Assembly (NCBI GenBank): GCA_910587105.1
Contig: CAJUMB010000005.1
Span: 1-64,000 of the forward strand
DNA: 64,000 nucleotides
From: an uncultured Lachnospiraceae bacterium
GTDB taxonomy: Bacteria; Bacillota; Clostridia; Lachnospirales; Lachnospiraceae
Direction of reading: 5' to 3'
The position numbers and the translations under genes were made by a program. The notes under the pieces were generated by a model that saw nothing but the letters and a program-made list of their open reading frames with translations, did no database searches and was not told the origin of the DNA. This document shows, piece after piece, positions 1 through 8,542 of this stretch (within the stretch, counting starts at the first letter, position 1; each line of letters begins with the position of its first letter).

Positions 1-268
1 AACAGAGCCATATTTTCAGCTATCGCCTTATGCCTTGCCATTGTGTCTGGAATTTCCATAATTTCACTGCGCTTTTTCCGTTCTTCCTCTAGCCGTTTAA
101 TATCTTGTGTTTTCGCCGGATTTCTGCGTCGAAAACCCACTCCCATCTGTTCAGCATAACAGGCATATCTTTCAGGATTGTTTCACCTGAATTTGAAAAG
201 TATACTATTTTCTCCACATCTTAACGCTTTATAAAATCCTCATAGCTTGTAATCTTCTTTTCGCCCAT
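1..268 (-). pseudogene. broken ORF, unknown family, runs off the left edge
   Basis: Reading leftward from an ATG at 268 (GAGGT upstream) gives MGEKKITSYEDFIKR, then an in-frame TAA at 221-223. The same frame resumes with DVEKIVYFSNSGET, and the sense then seems to move to another frame (NNPERYACYAEQMGVGF, followed by a charged helix rich in E, R and K) that stays open to base 1. One stop plus one frameshift suggests a decayed gene rather than a short peptide. I do not recognise the family. The charged, Lys/Arg-rich style resembles small accessory proteins of conjugative elements, which is inference only. It could equally be two unrelated short ORFs. Confidence 0.35.
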
Positions 269-298
269 TGTGTTTACCTCGCTTTTATGCCTAATATT

Positions 299-344
299 TG
301 TCTATTACCGTATGTCTATTACTTGTCTATTATCCGTCTATTAC
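299..344. repeat. four direct copies of a 10-mer, YGTCTATTAY
   Basis: TGTCTATTAC occurs at 299-308 and 313-322, TGTCTATTAT at 324-333 and CGTCTATTAC at 335-344. The starts are 14, 11 and 11 bases apart. The array lies immediately upstream of the broken minus-strand ORF that starts at 268, as a regulator-binding or iteron array would. The 11-base period places three copies on nearly the same face of the helix. Function unknown. Confidence 0.6.
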
Positions 345-410
345 GTGGCAAAATTAAAGGCTTCCGCTGACTATCCACATCAACGGAAACCCTTATATTT
401 ACACTATTTC

Positions 411-1421
411 TTAGAACTTCCCAGCCTTAGCCGCTTCCTCCACAGCAACGGCAACAGCAACTGTCATTCCAACCATTGGATTATTTCCTGCACCGATAAG
501 TCCCATCATTTCCACATGGGCAGGTACGGAAGAAGACCCGGCGAACTGTGCATCAGAGTGCATACGTCCCATGGTATCGGTCATACCGTAGGAAGCAGGA
601 CCTGCCGCCATATTGTCAGGATGCAGAGTACGTCCTGTACCGCCGCCGGAGGCTACAGAGAAGTATTTCTTTCCTTTTTCCGTACATTCTTTCTTATACG
701 TTCCGGCTACGGGATGCTGGAAACGGGTGGGATTGGTGGAGTTTCCGGTGATGGACACATCCACGCCCTCTTTCCACATAATAGCCACACCCTCAACAAC
801 ATCGTTGGCGCCGTAGCAGTTTACTTTGGCGCGGGGGCCGTCAGAGTACGCCTTGCAGAATACCTCTTTCAATTCCCCTGTATGATAATCGTAGTCTGTC
901 TCTACATATGTAAATCCATTGATACGTGCAATGATCTGTGCTGCGTCTTTCCCCAATCCGTTTAAGATTACCCGCAGAGGTTTCTGGCGGACTTTATTGG
1001 CTTTTTCTGCAATGCCGATGGCACCTTCTGCTGCAGCAAAGGATTCGTGTCCTGCCAAAAAGCAGAAGCAGTCTGTAGATTCTTCCAACAGCATCTTTCC
1101 AAGATTTCCATGGCCCAGCCCTACTTTCCTCTGGTCTGCCACAGAACCGGGAATACAGAATGACTGCAGGCCCTCTCCGATTGCCGCAGCGGCATCGGCT
1201 GCCCGTCTGCATCCTTTTTTAATGGCGATTGCCGCACCTACCGTGTAAGCCCATTTTGCATTTTCAAAACAGATTGGCTGGATTCCTTCCACGATTTTGT
1301 ATACATCCAGACCGGCAGCTTTCGTCACTTCTGCCGCTTCTTCGATGGAATGGATTCCGTTTTCCTCCAGTTTCGCCAGAATCTGTTTTTCTCTTCTTTC
1401 ATATGATTCAAATAAAGCCAT
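411..1421 (-). CDS. GGGtGRT protein
   Basis: This 336-residue protein carries the signature that names its family, seen as ASGGGTGRTLHPDN at about residue 260. It is rich in glycine and alanine throughout and has no signal peptide or membrane segment, so it should be cytosolic. The family is common in anaerobic Firmicutes and its reaction is not established. The gene directly upstream (1476-2168) encodes the NifU-like Cys protein that usually accompanies it, 54 bases away, so the two are probably co-transcribed and act together, perhaps in iron-sulfur or redox chemistry (inference). The start has a GGAGG-type site (AGGAGGATTGAGATA). Confidence 0.85.
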   Translation of the reverse strand: MALFESYERREKQILAKLEENGIHSIEEAAEVTKAAGLDVYKIVEGIQPICFENAKWAYTVGAAIAIKKGCRRAADAAAAIGEGLQSFCIPGSVADQRKVGLGHGNLGKMLLEESTDCFCFLAGHESFAAAEGAIGIAEKANKVRQKPLRVILNGLGKDAAQIIARINGFTYVETDYDYHTGELKEVFCKAYSDGPRAKVNCYGANDVVEGVAIMWKEGVDVSITGNSTNPTRFQHPVAGTYKKECTEKGKKYFSVASGGGTGRTLHPDNMAAGPASYGMTDTMGRMHSDAQFAGSSSVPAHVEMMGLIGAGNNPMVGMTVAVAVAVEEAAKAGKF

Positions 1422-1475
1422 TATCTCAATCCTCCTGTCTGATTTGACAAAATGTATCTGTTTCCTATGTGGCTG

Positions 1476-2168
1476 CTATTCTTTTCTCGGGTCAATGATC
1501 TTCACTGCGTCGTCCACGCGTCCGTATTGTCCCTGTGCCTTTTCCAGAGCAGTATTCGCATCGTCACCGGCTTTGATAAAGTCCATCATTTTTCCGAAGT
1601 TCACATATTTATAGCCGATGATTTCATCGTCTTCATTTAAAGCAATGCCTGTCACATAGCCATCTGTCATTTCCAGATAACGAGGTCCTTTTTTGAGAGT
1701 TCCGTACATGGTACCGATTTGTGAGCGGAGTCCTTTGCCCAGATCTTCCAGTCCTGCGCCGATGGCCAGTCCATCTTCTGAGAACGCGCTCTGGCTTCTT
1801 CCATATACAATCTGAAGGAACAGCTCTCTCATGGCTGTATTGATTGCATCGCATACCAGGTCTGTATTCAGAGCTTCCAAAATTGTCCTTCCCGGGAGTA
1901 TTTCAGATGCCATAGCTGCAGAATGGGTCATACCGGAACATCCAAGGGTCTCTACCAATGCTTCCTGGATGACACCGTCTTTTACATTCAAAGTCAGCTT
2001 ACAGGCACCCTGCTGTGGTGCACACCAGCCAATGCCGTGGGTGAATCCGGAGATATCTTTGACTTCTTTTGCTTTTACCCACTTTGCTTCTTCAGGGATT
2101 GGCGCTGCTCCGTGGTTCACACCCTGTGCCACTGGACACATCATTTCTATTTCCTGTGAATAAATCAT
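1476..2168 (-). CDS. NifU-like iron-sulfur scaffold-type protein, partner of the GGGtGRT protein
   Basis: The 230-residue product resembles the N-terminal scaffold domain of NifU/IscU. Three conserved-looking cysteines stand at HGIGWCAPQ, TLGCSGMTH and TDLVCDAIN, the usual spacing for cluster assembly on this fold, and a fourth (QQGACK) lies close to the first. No cysteine desulfurase is nearby, so a general cluster-assembly role is uncertain and a dedicated role with the GGGtGRT protein is more likely. It is the first gene of the pair. An AAAGGAGT-like site stands before the ATG. Family membership is fairly sure; function is inferred. Confidence 0.75.
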   Translation of the reverse strand: MIYSQEIEMMCPVAQGVNHGAAPIPEEAKWVKAKEVKDISGFTHGIGWCAPQQGACKLTLNVKDGVIQEALVETLGCSGMTHSAAMASEILPGRTILEALNTDLVCDAINTAMRELFLQIVYGRSQSAFSEDGLAIGAGLEDLGKGLRSQIGTMYGTLKKGPRYLEMTDGYVTGIALNEDDEIIGYKYVNFGKMMDFIKAGDDANTALEKAQGQYGRVDDAVKIIDPRKE

Positions 2169-2277
2169 TTTGTAACTCCTTTCAATAGTAAATTGAGTTT
2201 CTTTTTTATTTTCTCATAAATTCCCAGAATAGTCCAGCTAAAATTTAACCGGAAAATTAAGAAAGAAAACAGGGGGA

Positions 2278-2916
2278 TTAAAACTCCATTTTTTGGAAAA
2301 TTTTGAAAGATATCAAATAAGAACAGCCGAAAATGACCAGGCACACTGCAAAAAAGAGGTACGGGAGCATGGCAAAAAAGCTGTCGGAAACACCGGATAT
2401 CCGGATAAATGCATCTGCTTCCAGAATCTTTACCGATACCAGAATAATCACTACAGGCGCCAGAATTATAATCAGCATGACAATCCTTGTCTTTTCCACA
2501 CCATACCGGTATGCCACCGGAACCAGAACACTCATGACAAAAAAATAAATTCCCTGGACTGCGAAAATGGAAGCCAGCCACGACTCTGTGCCCGTACCTT
2601 TAACCAGATGGTTGAGAACTTCCCCAATGGCAGAATATGCCAGTATCATAACAGCGTTTAAAATCACGGTCAGATATTTTTCAAGGATCAAGGATTTACG
2701 GTCCAGCGGGCAGGACAGCAGATAGGCATATCCTCCTGCCTCATCCATGTTAAATGCGGCGAAACTTAAATTGATCCCAACCACCAGAGACATCCACATC
2801 ATGTAGCTGGGCATATCCATGCCGATACCGAAAACACAGAAACAGACCAGCACAATCAGATATTGGCGGGAATATAATTTTAAGTTATAAAGATCTCTTA
2901 ACAGCAGTCCTTTCAT
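2278..2916 (-). CDS. ABC-2 type transporter permease
   Basis: This 212-residue integral membrane protein has about six hydrophobic segments (near 18-36, 44-60, 88-105, 122-140, 143-165 and 180-202), matching the ABC2_membrane family. The PLDRKSLILEKYLTV stretch between segments is typical of Bacillus-type export permeases. It overlaps the upstream ATPase gene by four bases, so the two are translationally coupled and should form one exporter. The GntR gene heading the operon suggests control by cell-envelope stress, as for ytrA operons. The substrate cannot be told from sequence. Confidence 0.8.
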   Translation of the reverse strand: MKGLLLRDLYNLKLYSRQYLIVLVCFCVFGIGMDMPSYMMWMSLVVGINLSFAAFNMDEAGGYAYLLSCPLDRKSLILEKYLTVILNAVMILAYSAIGEVLNHLVKGTGTESWLASIFAVQGIYFFVMSVLVPVAYRYGVEKTRIVMLIIILAPVVIILVSVKILEADAFIRISGVSDSFFAMLPYLFFAVCLVIFGCSYLISFKIFQKMEF

Positions 2917-3773
2917 CTTTTTTCTCCTTTCACGTAAAACAGAATAATATCTTCAATGGATGTGCGTTCGGTATGGTATCCCGGATACCGTTTTTGAAAA
3001 TCTTTTAAATGATTCACCAGCACCTCACATCCGAACTGATTTCTGCGCACTCCCTGTACATAAGTGTCCGGGATATTTCCATATTCATCTGCAGTACAGT
3101 GCACAATTCCAAACTGGTACAACAGTTCATCTTTATTCATATAAAACTGAAGTCTTCCTTTGTGGAGGAAAGCAATATAATCGGCTATCTTTTCCAGATC
3201 GCTGATAATATGGGAGGAAATCAGCACGGTATGTGTCTCGTCCTGGATAAACTCCAAAAGGATATCTAAAATGTCATCCCGCACAACCGGGTCCAGACCG
3301 CTGGTTGCCTCGTCAAAAATCAGGGTTTTCGCCTGATGGGACAGAGCCACGGCAAGGTCCAGCTTCATTTTCATTCCTTTGGAATAGTCTTTGATGTTTT
3401 TGTTTTGGTCAATCTGAAAATCTGCTAAATACTTCTCATAAGTCTCAGACTGCCAATGGCCATATATCTGGTTCATACACGCCCCCAGCTGTCTGGCGTT
3501 TAACCGGCTGGCGAACTCCACCCCTGACAGGATCACCCCTGCGCTGTCTTTCCACTGGGGCATGGCCTCTTCCATCCTTTTCCCATCCAGCAGAATCTCT
3601 CCCTCCTGTATAGCGTTCATCTGCAGAATCGCCTTAATCAAGGTGGTCTTCCCCGCCCCGTTCTCCCCCACCAGACCTACAATGCTTCCTTTGGGAATGT
3701 CCATGGTAATGTGGTCCAATGTGAAGTCTGCATATTTTTTTGTCACATTTTTTAAAGAAATTGTTGTTTCCAT
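2913..3773 (-). CDS. ABC transporter ATP-binding protein
   Basis: A 286-residue ATPase of the multidrug/antibiotic exporter class. Walker A is GENGAGKTT near residue 40, the signature is DYSKGMKMKLDLAVAL (a divergent LSGGQ, usual in this subclass), and Walker B is TLIFDEATSGLDP followed by the H-loop LISSHIISDL. The C-terminal 80 residues form the accessory domain seen in two-component exporters. The ATG at 3773 is preferred over the longer TTG frame because GGAGG stands six bases before it. The site lies inside the end of the GntR gene, so the operon is tightly coupled. Confidence 0.9.
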   Translation of the reverse strand: METTISLKNVTKKYADFTLDHITMDIPKGSIVGLVGENGAGKTTLIKAILQMNAIQEGEILLDGKRMEEAMPQWKDSAGVILSGVEFASRLNARQLGACMNQIYGHWQSETYEKYLADFQIDQNKNIKDYSKGMKMKLDLAVALSHQAKTLIFDEATSGLDPVVRDDILDILLEFIQDETHTVLISSHIISDLEKIADYIAFLHKGRLQFYMNKDELLYQFGIVHCTADEYGNIPDTYVQGVRRNQFGCEVLVNHLKDFQKRYPGYHTERTSIEDIILFYVKGEKR

Positions 3774-3774
3774 C

Positions 3775-4149
3775 CTATGCCTCCTCAAATAATAGTTCCA
3801 GCATCTCTCTTACTTCTTCCTTCGATATTCCAGCCTGCCATGCCTCTTTGACTGCCATTTCCAGGTATTCCTCCACCCGTTTCAAATGTTCCTCCCGCAG
3901 AAGCTCCCGGTTGGTGTCCGCCACAAAACTGCCTTTTCCCACCACGGTATAAATGAAGCCATCTTTTTCCAGGTCTTCGTAGGCCCTTTTTGTGGTAATC
4001 ACACTGATGCGCAGTTCTTTTGCCAGCAGCCTCATAGACGGCAGCATATCATGGAGATTCAGTTCCCCGGTCAAAATCAGCTGTTTCAACTGGGAGGTGA
4101 TCTGCTCGTAAATGGGTCTGCCGCTGGAATTGCTGATGATAATATTCAT
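3775..4149 (-). CDS. GntR family regulator, YtrA subfamily
   Basis: The 124-residue protein has an N-terminal winged helix (GRPIYEQITSQLKQLIL, then LPSMRLLAKELRISVITTKR) and only a short helical C-terminal part of about 45 residues. That truncated effector region defines the YtrA subfamily. Such proteins usually repress their own operon with an ABC exporter, which is the arrangement here (regulator, ATPase, permease). The ATG at 4149 follows AAAGGAGA by seven bases, so the ATG ten codons earlier is unlikely. A perfect palindrome at 4186-4206 over its promoter is the probable operator. Confidence 0.88.
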   Translation of the reverse strand: MNIIISNSSGRPIYEQITSQLKQLILTGELNLHDMLPSMRLLAKELRISVITTKRAYEDLEKDGFIYTVVGKGSFVADTNRELLREEHLKRVEEYLEMAVKEAWQAGISKEEVREMLELLFEEA

Positions 4150-4185
4150 AACAGCTTCTCCTTTAGGTGTGATTTCCATATCTAT

Positions 4186-4206
4186 TGTATATATTTATTA
4201 TATACA
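4186..4206. promoter_or_regulatory. operator palindrome for the GntR/YtrA-type regulator
   Basis: TGTATATA, five bases, TATATACA: a perfect 8-base inverted repeat covering the -10 box of the promoter in front of the GntR gene. Location and symmetry fit autorepression by the regulator encoded just downstream. Confidence 0.7.
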
Positions 4207-4225
4207 TATATACTCGGTATGTCAA
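4197..4225 (-). promoter_or_regulatory. sigma-A promoter of the GntR-ABC operon
   Basis: Read on the minus strand, TTGACA and TATAAT stand 17 bases apart, a consensus promoter. The -10 box lies inside the operator palindrome. Confidence 0.8.
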
Positions 4226-4273
4226 TCCCCTGACAGCATATTTTATGATAACCCACACGAATGAACGACAAAT

Positions 4274-4308
4274 ACAGCCAGTCCGCAATCATCCTGCAGA
4301 CTGGCTGT
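4274..4308 (-). terminator. hairpin terminator downstream of the phosphoglucomutase gene
   Basis: The arms ACAGCCAGTC and GACTGGCTGT pair perfectly around a 15-base loop just after the stop codon at 4321. The T-run after it (ATTTGT) is weak. Confidence 0.65.
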
Positions 4309-4320
4309 GTTTCTACTATA

Positions 4321-6036
4321 TTATAACGCTGTCAAATCTCTTTCCAATAACTCCAGTTTTCTCCCAGCGTCTTTTAGACTGGTTCCTTTTACGCCGAAAT
4401 AATATTTGATTTTAGGCTCTGTGCCAGAAGGCCGCACACAGCACCACCCCTGGTTTTCCAGTTCAAAATACAGCACATTGGAAACCGGAAGCCGGGTATC
4501 TTCGGCGGCTCCTGTCCGAATATCTCTACGCTTTCCTGTCTGATAATCGCGGACAGCCAGTACCCGGCATCCGCCCAGCTCCTCTGGAGGATTTTCCCGC
4601 AGCCCCCATAGAATATTCTGAATCTGTCTGGCCCCGTCGATTCCTTTTAAGGTCACTGTCTTCAGCCCCTCCTGATAGAAGCCGTATTTTTCATACAATT
4701 CCAGCATGGCGTCCCAGAGATTTTTCCCCTGCTGTCTGTAATATGCCGCCGCTTCACACAACAGCATCACTGCCACACAGGCGTCCTTGTCCCGTGCATA
4801 ATCCCCTGCCAGACAGCCATAACTTTCCTCCATGCCAAACACATATTGATAGGTATGGTTTTCTTCAAACAACCGGATCTGTTCCCCTATGTATTTAAAC
4901 CCTGTGAGCACTTCAACCAGCGAAGCCCCGTATTCCTGTGATACAGCTCTTATCATATCTGTGGTCACAATGGTCTTTACAAGGGCCGCATGTTTTGGCA
5001 GTGTATGCATCCGGGTGCGTTCCCGCAGAATGTAGTCTCCTATGATCACACCTGACATGTTTCCCGTGAAACTTACATAAGTTCCGTCTGTTTTTCTCAC
5101 ATATACCCCCAAGCGGTCTGCGTCTGGGTCAGTGGCCAGTACCAGGTCCGCTTCCACCTTCTGCGCAAGGGCCAGAGCCATGGTCCAGGCCCCTGCGTCT
5201 TCTGGATTGGGGTATGCCACAGTGGGAAAGGTGCCATCCGGCTCTTCCTGCTCCGGCACCACATACACCTGAGTAAATCCCAGTTCCTTCAGAACACGGC
5301 GGACCGGGAGATTTCCGGAACCGTGAAGGGGTGTGTAGACAATTTTCATATTTTCTGCCGCCTGCCGGATGATTTCCGGATGGATGCTCTGCTTTTTCAG
5401 CTGTTCCAGATACAGGTCGTCTATTTCACTTCCCACCATGTGGAAAAGCCCTTTTTTCACAGCTGTTTCCTGGTCTGTCATTTTTACCTGGGAAAAGTCT
5501 TCAATCCGGTTAATCGCCTGTTGTATCCCTTTATCATGGGGAGGCAGGATTTGAGCCCCATCTTCCCAGTATACTTTATATCCATTGTACTCCCTGGGGT
5601 TATGGCTGGCGGTAATCACAATGCCGGCGGTACACCCCAGATGCCTCACGGCAAAAGACAGCTCCGGCGTAGGGCGCAGGCTGTCAAACAGATAGGTGGG
5701 GATGCCGTTGGCATTCAGGCACAGCGCCGCCTCCCGGGCAAATTCCGGGGACATCTGCCTGGAGTCATAGGCAATAGCTGCCCCCCGTTCTTGTCCTCCT
5801 GCAGATAAAATATAGTCCGCCAGCCCCTGCGTCGCCCGGCGGACTGTGTAGATATTCATCCGGTTTGTTCCCGCCCCCAGAATTCCCCGCAGTCCTCCGG
5901 TGCCGAATGTGAGATGCTGATAGAACCGGTCCTGTATCTCGGCTTCATCCCCCTCCAGAGCCGCCAGCTCCCGGCGGATTTCTTCTGAAATGGCAGGGTC
6001 TCTGCACCATTTTTCGTAAATCTCACGATACTCCAT
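4321..6036 (-). CDS. pgcA: alpha-phosphoglucomutase / phosphomannomutase
   Basis: The 571-residue cytosolic enzyme interconverts glucose-1-phosphate and glucose-6-phosphate. All four family loops are visible: the phosphoserine loop ITASHNPREYNGYKVYW (Ser at residue 144), the metal loop ATDPDADRLGVYV near 300, the sugar loop FGMEESYGCLAGDYARDKD near 400, and the phosphate-binding loop RPSGTEPKIKYYFGV near the C terminus. The length matches the Bacillus PgcA type. It stands alone between terminators. The product feeds glycogen, UDP-glucose and cell-wall glycolipid synthesis. Confidence 0.95.
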   Translation of the reverse strand: MEYREIYEKWCRDPAISEEIRRELAALEGDEAEIQDRFYQHLTFGTGGLRGILGAGTNRMNIYTVRRATQGLADYILSAGGQERGAAIAYDSRQMSPEFAREAALCLNANGIPTYLFDSLRPTPELSFAVRHLGCTAGIVITASHNPREYNGYKVYWEDGAQILPPHDKGIQQAINRIEDFSQVKMTDQETAVKKGLFHMVGSEIDDLYLEQLKKQSIHPEIIRQAAENMKIVYTPLHGSGNLPVRRVLKELGFTQVYVVPEQEEPDGTFPTVAYPNPEDAGAWTMALALAQKVEADLVLATDPDADRLGVYVRKTDGTYVSFTGNMSGVIIGDYILRERTRMHTLPKHAALVKTIVTTDMIRAVSQEYGASLVEVLTGFKYIGEQIRLFEENHTYQYVFGMEESYGCLAGDYARDKDACVAVMLLCEAAAYYRQQGKNLWDAMLELYEKYGFYQEGLKTVTLKGIDGARQIQNILWGLRENPPEELGGCRVLAVRDYQTGKRRDIRTGAAEDTRLPVSNVLYFELENQGWCCVRPSGTEPKIKYYFGVKGTSLKDAGRKLELLERDLTAL

Positions 6037-6078
6037 GTACTTCTTGCCTCCTCCTGATTTTTACAAACTACAATATAA

Positions 6079-6100
6079 AAAACTGTTTCTGCACAGTTTT
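6079..6100 (-). terminator. intrinsic terminator after the GNAT gene
   Basis: The arms AAAACTGT and ACAGTTTT are separated by six bases. On the minus strand the hairpin begins immediately after the stop codon and runs into TTTTTTAT. Confidence 0.8.
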
Positions 6101-6700
6101 CTAAACAGAATGGGCAGTCAATATGTCATATTGCTCTTTTGTTAAAATTTCTTTCAGTGTATGCATTGCCTGTGTATATTGATTTTGATAATCTGAAAAA
6201 GTATCTGTTATCTGCAATTGAAACCCCTGCTGAATATATAAAAGAATAGCTTTGTAACTCCATGGCTGTGTGTGAATATACACTGGGAAACCGTCCATGC
6301 GCTGAAAAATCTCCATGGTCTTCTGACAGAGGGCTCTGCCCAGCTTTCTTCCCTGACAGGCAGGGGATACCACCAGCCAGTGAAGAGAAGATACCAGCCG
6401 GCCATTTTTTTCGTCCCGCCACGCAATGCAGGAGCCGGCGGCCCGGTCTTTTTCATCCACTACGAAAATACAGCGCTTCTGTATTTCTTCCCTATGGCTG
6501 CAGTAAACAGACAAAAAATACTGTTCTGCCTCCTCCAGTGATGCAAAATCACCGATCTCCCATTCTAATGCAGCCCATGTTTTTTCATCCCCCTTCTGAA
6601 ACTTTCGGAAACGAAATCCCTCAGGCAGACGAATTTGTGCAGACTTATAGTCACTGCACTTTAAAATAATATTATAAAAAGGTATGGTTCTGTCTGGCAT
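6101..6700 (-). CDS. GNAT family N-acetyltransferase
   Basis: A 199-residue protein with a GCN5-type fold. The acetyl-CoA loop appears as VSPACQGRKLGRALCQ (the Q/RxxGxG/A pattern) near residue 125, followed by a helix and the terminal beta strand around IHTQPWSYKAILLYIQQGF. The N-terminal part (FRKFQKGDEKTWAALE) is the usual first strand and helix. The substrate is unknown. It lies between the DUF2971 gene and the phosphoglucomutase with its own terminator, so there is no strong operon context. Confidence 0.85.
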   Translation of the reverse strand: MPDRTIPFYNIILKCSDYKSAQIRLPEGFRFRKFQKGDEKTWAALEWEIGDFASLEEAEQYFLSVYCSHREEIQKRCIFVVDEKDRAAGSCIAWRDEKNGRLVSSLHWLVVSPACQGRKLGRALCQKTMEIFQRMDGFPVYIHTQPWSYKAILLYIQQGFQLQITDTFSDYQNQYTQAMHTLKEILTKEQYDILTAHSV

Positions 6701-6739
6701 TTTCCTACATCTCCTTGTGATTTCTGTCCGGATGGAGGA

Positions 6740-7687
6740 TTAATACCGCAGAGGAATCTTCGATTCCCTCACCGGTATCACAATCTTCTCGTTCCTGAGA
6801 AAATACTGCATCCCCTTTACAGCCAGGTCGCTGTCAATCTTCGGTCCGGCTGTAATGGAACAGATGGGATTGTTCCTCTCTTCTTCTTTGTAATTCACAA
6901 TAATATAAGGAATCAGAGACTGGTCCTTTTCCCTGAAATGTATGGGAATCACCGGCACCATATCCCTGGGGCCCTGCTCATGGAATGCCCAGAAAACAAA
7001 CCGGTATTCCTGCTCATCGCAAAAACAGTCCTTTTTGAAAAACATAGAATACACAAAACAACAGACAGAGAATTCTTCCATAAACCCCTGAAGGTCTTTG
7101 TGAATAATCATTTTGTCTTCCGAGAGCAGTTTTTCCTTTAATTTTTTCCGGCTGACATCCTTCTCATCCAGAATGCGGAACAGGGTCTTTTCCACCAGGT
7201 CCTGCTGTTTCTTCTTATCATAGATCACATACCCATCCAGCCGGATGCCCTCCGGGATTCCCTTTGCCAGCCGTTTATAATCAAATTCCAGACAGTATCC
7301 CTGGGATTGGGAAAACTCCGTCCACAGCATAAGACTGTCCTTTGCTTTGGAAAAGGACAGCACATACCATCCGGAAAGTATCAGGTCTTTCATACTCCCG
7401 TGAAAAATCTCCAGCCGCTCTTTCAGCACATGCATGAAAATTTTTTGATTCTGCGGATTGGGAATTATTTTTGCACAAACTTTCCGAATCACCTTAAATG
7501 CATAATAAAATTCATATTTGTCATTTAAAAAGTCACTCTTTGTCACCCAGAAAGAATGATCCATGACTATCCCTTTCAAAGCGCTCAAGTCCGTATAATG
7601 ATACAGCCGTTCTCCGGACCGGCACTGTGGTATGGGAAGCCATTCTTTTCTGTGTTTCATAAAAATATCTGTCAACAGCTGTTCCAT
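6740..7687 (-). CDS. DUF2971 domain protein
   Basis: The 315-residue protein has the hallmarks of DUF2971: LYHYTDLSALKGIV near residue 30, the FWVTKSDFLNDKYEF block near 48, and SFSKAKDSLMLWTEFSQSQG near 110, which is typical of this enzyme-like fold. No signal peptide or membrane segment is present. DUF2971 genes are scattered in bacterial accessory DNA and some lie near phage-defence loci, but no defence partner is visible here. The ATG is preceded by AGGAGGATGACAG. Function unknown. Confidence 0.8.
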   Translation of the reverse strand: MEQLLTDIFMKHRKEWLPIPQCRSGERLYHYTDLSALKGIVMDHSFWVTKSDFLNDKYEFYYAFKVIRKVCAKIIPNPQNQKIFMHVLKERLEIFHGSMKDLILSGWYVLSFSKAKDSLMLWTEFSQSQGYCLEFDYKRLAKGIPEGIRLDGYVIYDKKKQQDLVEKTLFRILDEKDVSRKKLKEKLLSEDKMIIHKDLQGFMEEFSVCCFVYSMFFKKDCFCDEQEYRFVFWAFHEQGPRDMVPVIPIHFREKDQSLIPYIIVNYKEEERNNPICSITAGPKIDSDLAVKGMQYFLRNEKIVIPVRESKIPLRY

Positions 7688-7719
7688 CTGTCATCCTCCT
7701 GGTCTTGTGAAGCAGTCAG

Positions 7720-8301
7720 CTACATGTCAGAACATTGGAAATCCCTGCAGGGTTTATTACGGTAATAGAAAAATACAGCCGCCTCATACATGGGAAAACA
7801 AATGCTGAATACAATATGTAAGATTAAAACATTTCCCTGGCAATAGCGGGATAAAATCTGATAATCCACCAGTGCCCGCAGTCCATTGAGTACGGCAGTG
7901 CCCGCCAGAGCCAGCAGAAAAATAATCAGAGCCGCCAGAATCATCACCCCTGTCAGCGGGATGACAATGATCGTATTAGAACCGGCCAGAATCCCGGCAA
8001 CAGCCAGAATCACTGTCAGCCCTGACACGAACCCGGTAATAATTCCAATAACAAAAGGCAGAAGTATCATCCATATGCCTGGCTCTTTTATGGTTTTTCC
8101 CTTTAACGTAATGGGACCTCCCAGCTTTCCCTGAAGGTATTTCCGGGCAAACGGCACAAATGCCAGCCATTCGTTGTCCATGCCAGCCTGCCGTGCCATG
8201 GCATGAAGACCGATACCGTACAATATATATTCTGCCAGCGCAGCCGCAGCGCTGACAGACAGACACAGCATATAAAATAAAAAAATCAAAGTATTCATCA
8301 T
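7720..8301 (-). CDS. multi-pass membrane protein of unknown function
   Basis: The 193-residue product is strongly hydrophobic, with four or five membrane segments (about 5-27, 80-100, 102-118, 125-147 and 165-182). The cytosolic-looking stretch GIGLHAMARQAGMDNEW followed by LAFVPFARKYLQGKL is the pattern of a family of small Clostridia membrane proteins in which an amphipathic loop with a NxWLAxxP-like motif joins the first two segments. It ends 33 bases before the DUF2971 gene and may share its transcript. I cannot assign a function. Confidence 0.65.
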   Translation of the reverse strand: MMNTLIFLFYMLCLSVSAAAALAEYILYGIGLHAMARQAGMDNEWLAFVPFARKYLQGKLGGPITLKGKTIKEPGIWMILLPFVIGIITGFVSGLTVILAVAGILAGSNTIIVIPLTGVMILAALIIFLLALAGTAVLNGLRALVDYQILSRYCQGNVLILHIVFSICFPMYEAAVFFYYRNKPCRDFQCSDM

Positions 8302-8451
8302 ATTCTTTCCTGACCGCCTTTCTGGAATCTTTCAAGAGTATTTCTACTACTCATATTCACATATATCTCTTTAAACCAAGTATATAGAAAGAATATCCAT
8401 TCGTCAACAACAGATATTGATTCCCAAGGAATGTGTTACGTCTCCACAATA

Positions 8452-8480
8452 TTGAAAAAAAAATCTTTTCATGATACAAT
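8452..8480 (+). promoter_or_regulatory. sigma-A promoter of the TraX-like gene
   Basis: TTGAAA and TACAAT with a 17-base spacer, 62 bases before the start codon at 8543. Confidence 0.75.
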
Positions 8481-8542
8481 GATGGGCGGTTATAAAATGA
8501 CAGAAACGTTTATAGGAATATAGAATGTTAAAGGAGAAAACT

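Noticed and set aside
270..965. + strand ORF of 231 codons over the GGGtGRT gene
   Set aside because: It overlaps the real minus-strand gene and is rich in Cys and His without a fold signal; it has no ribosome site.
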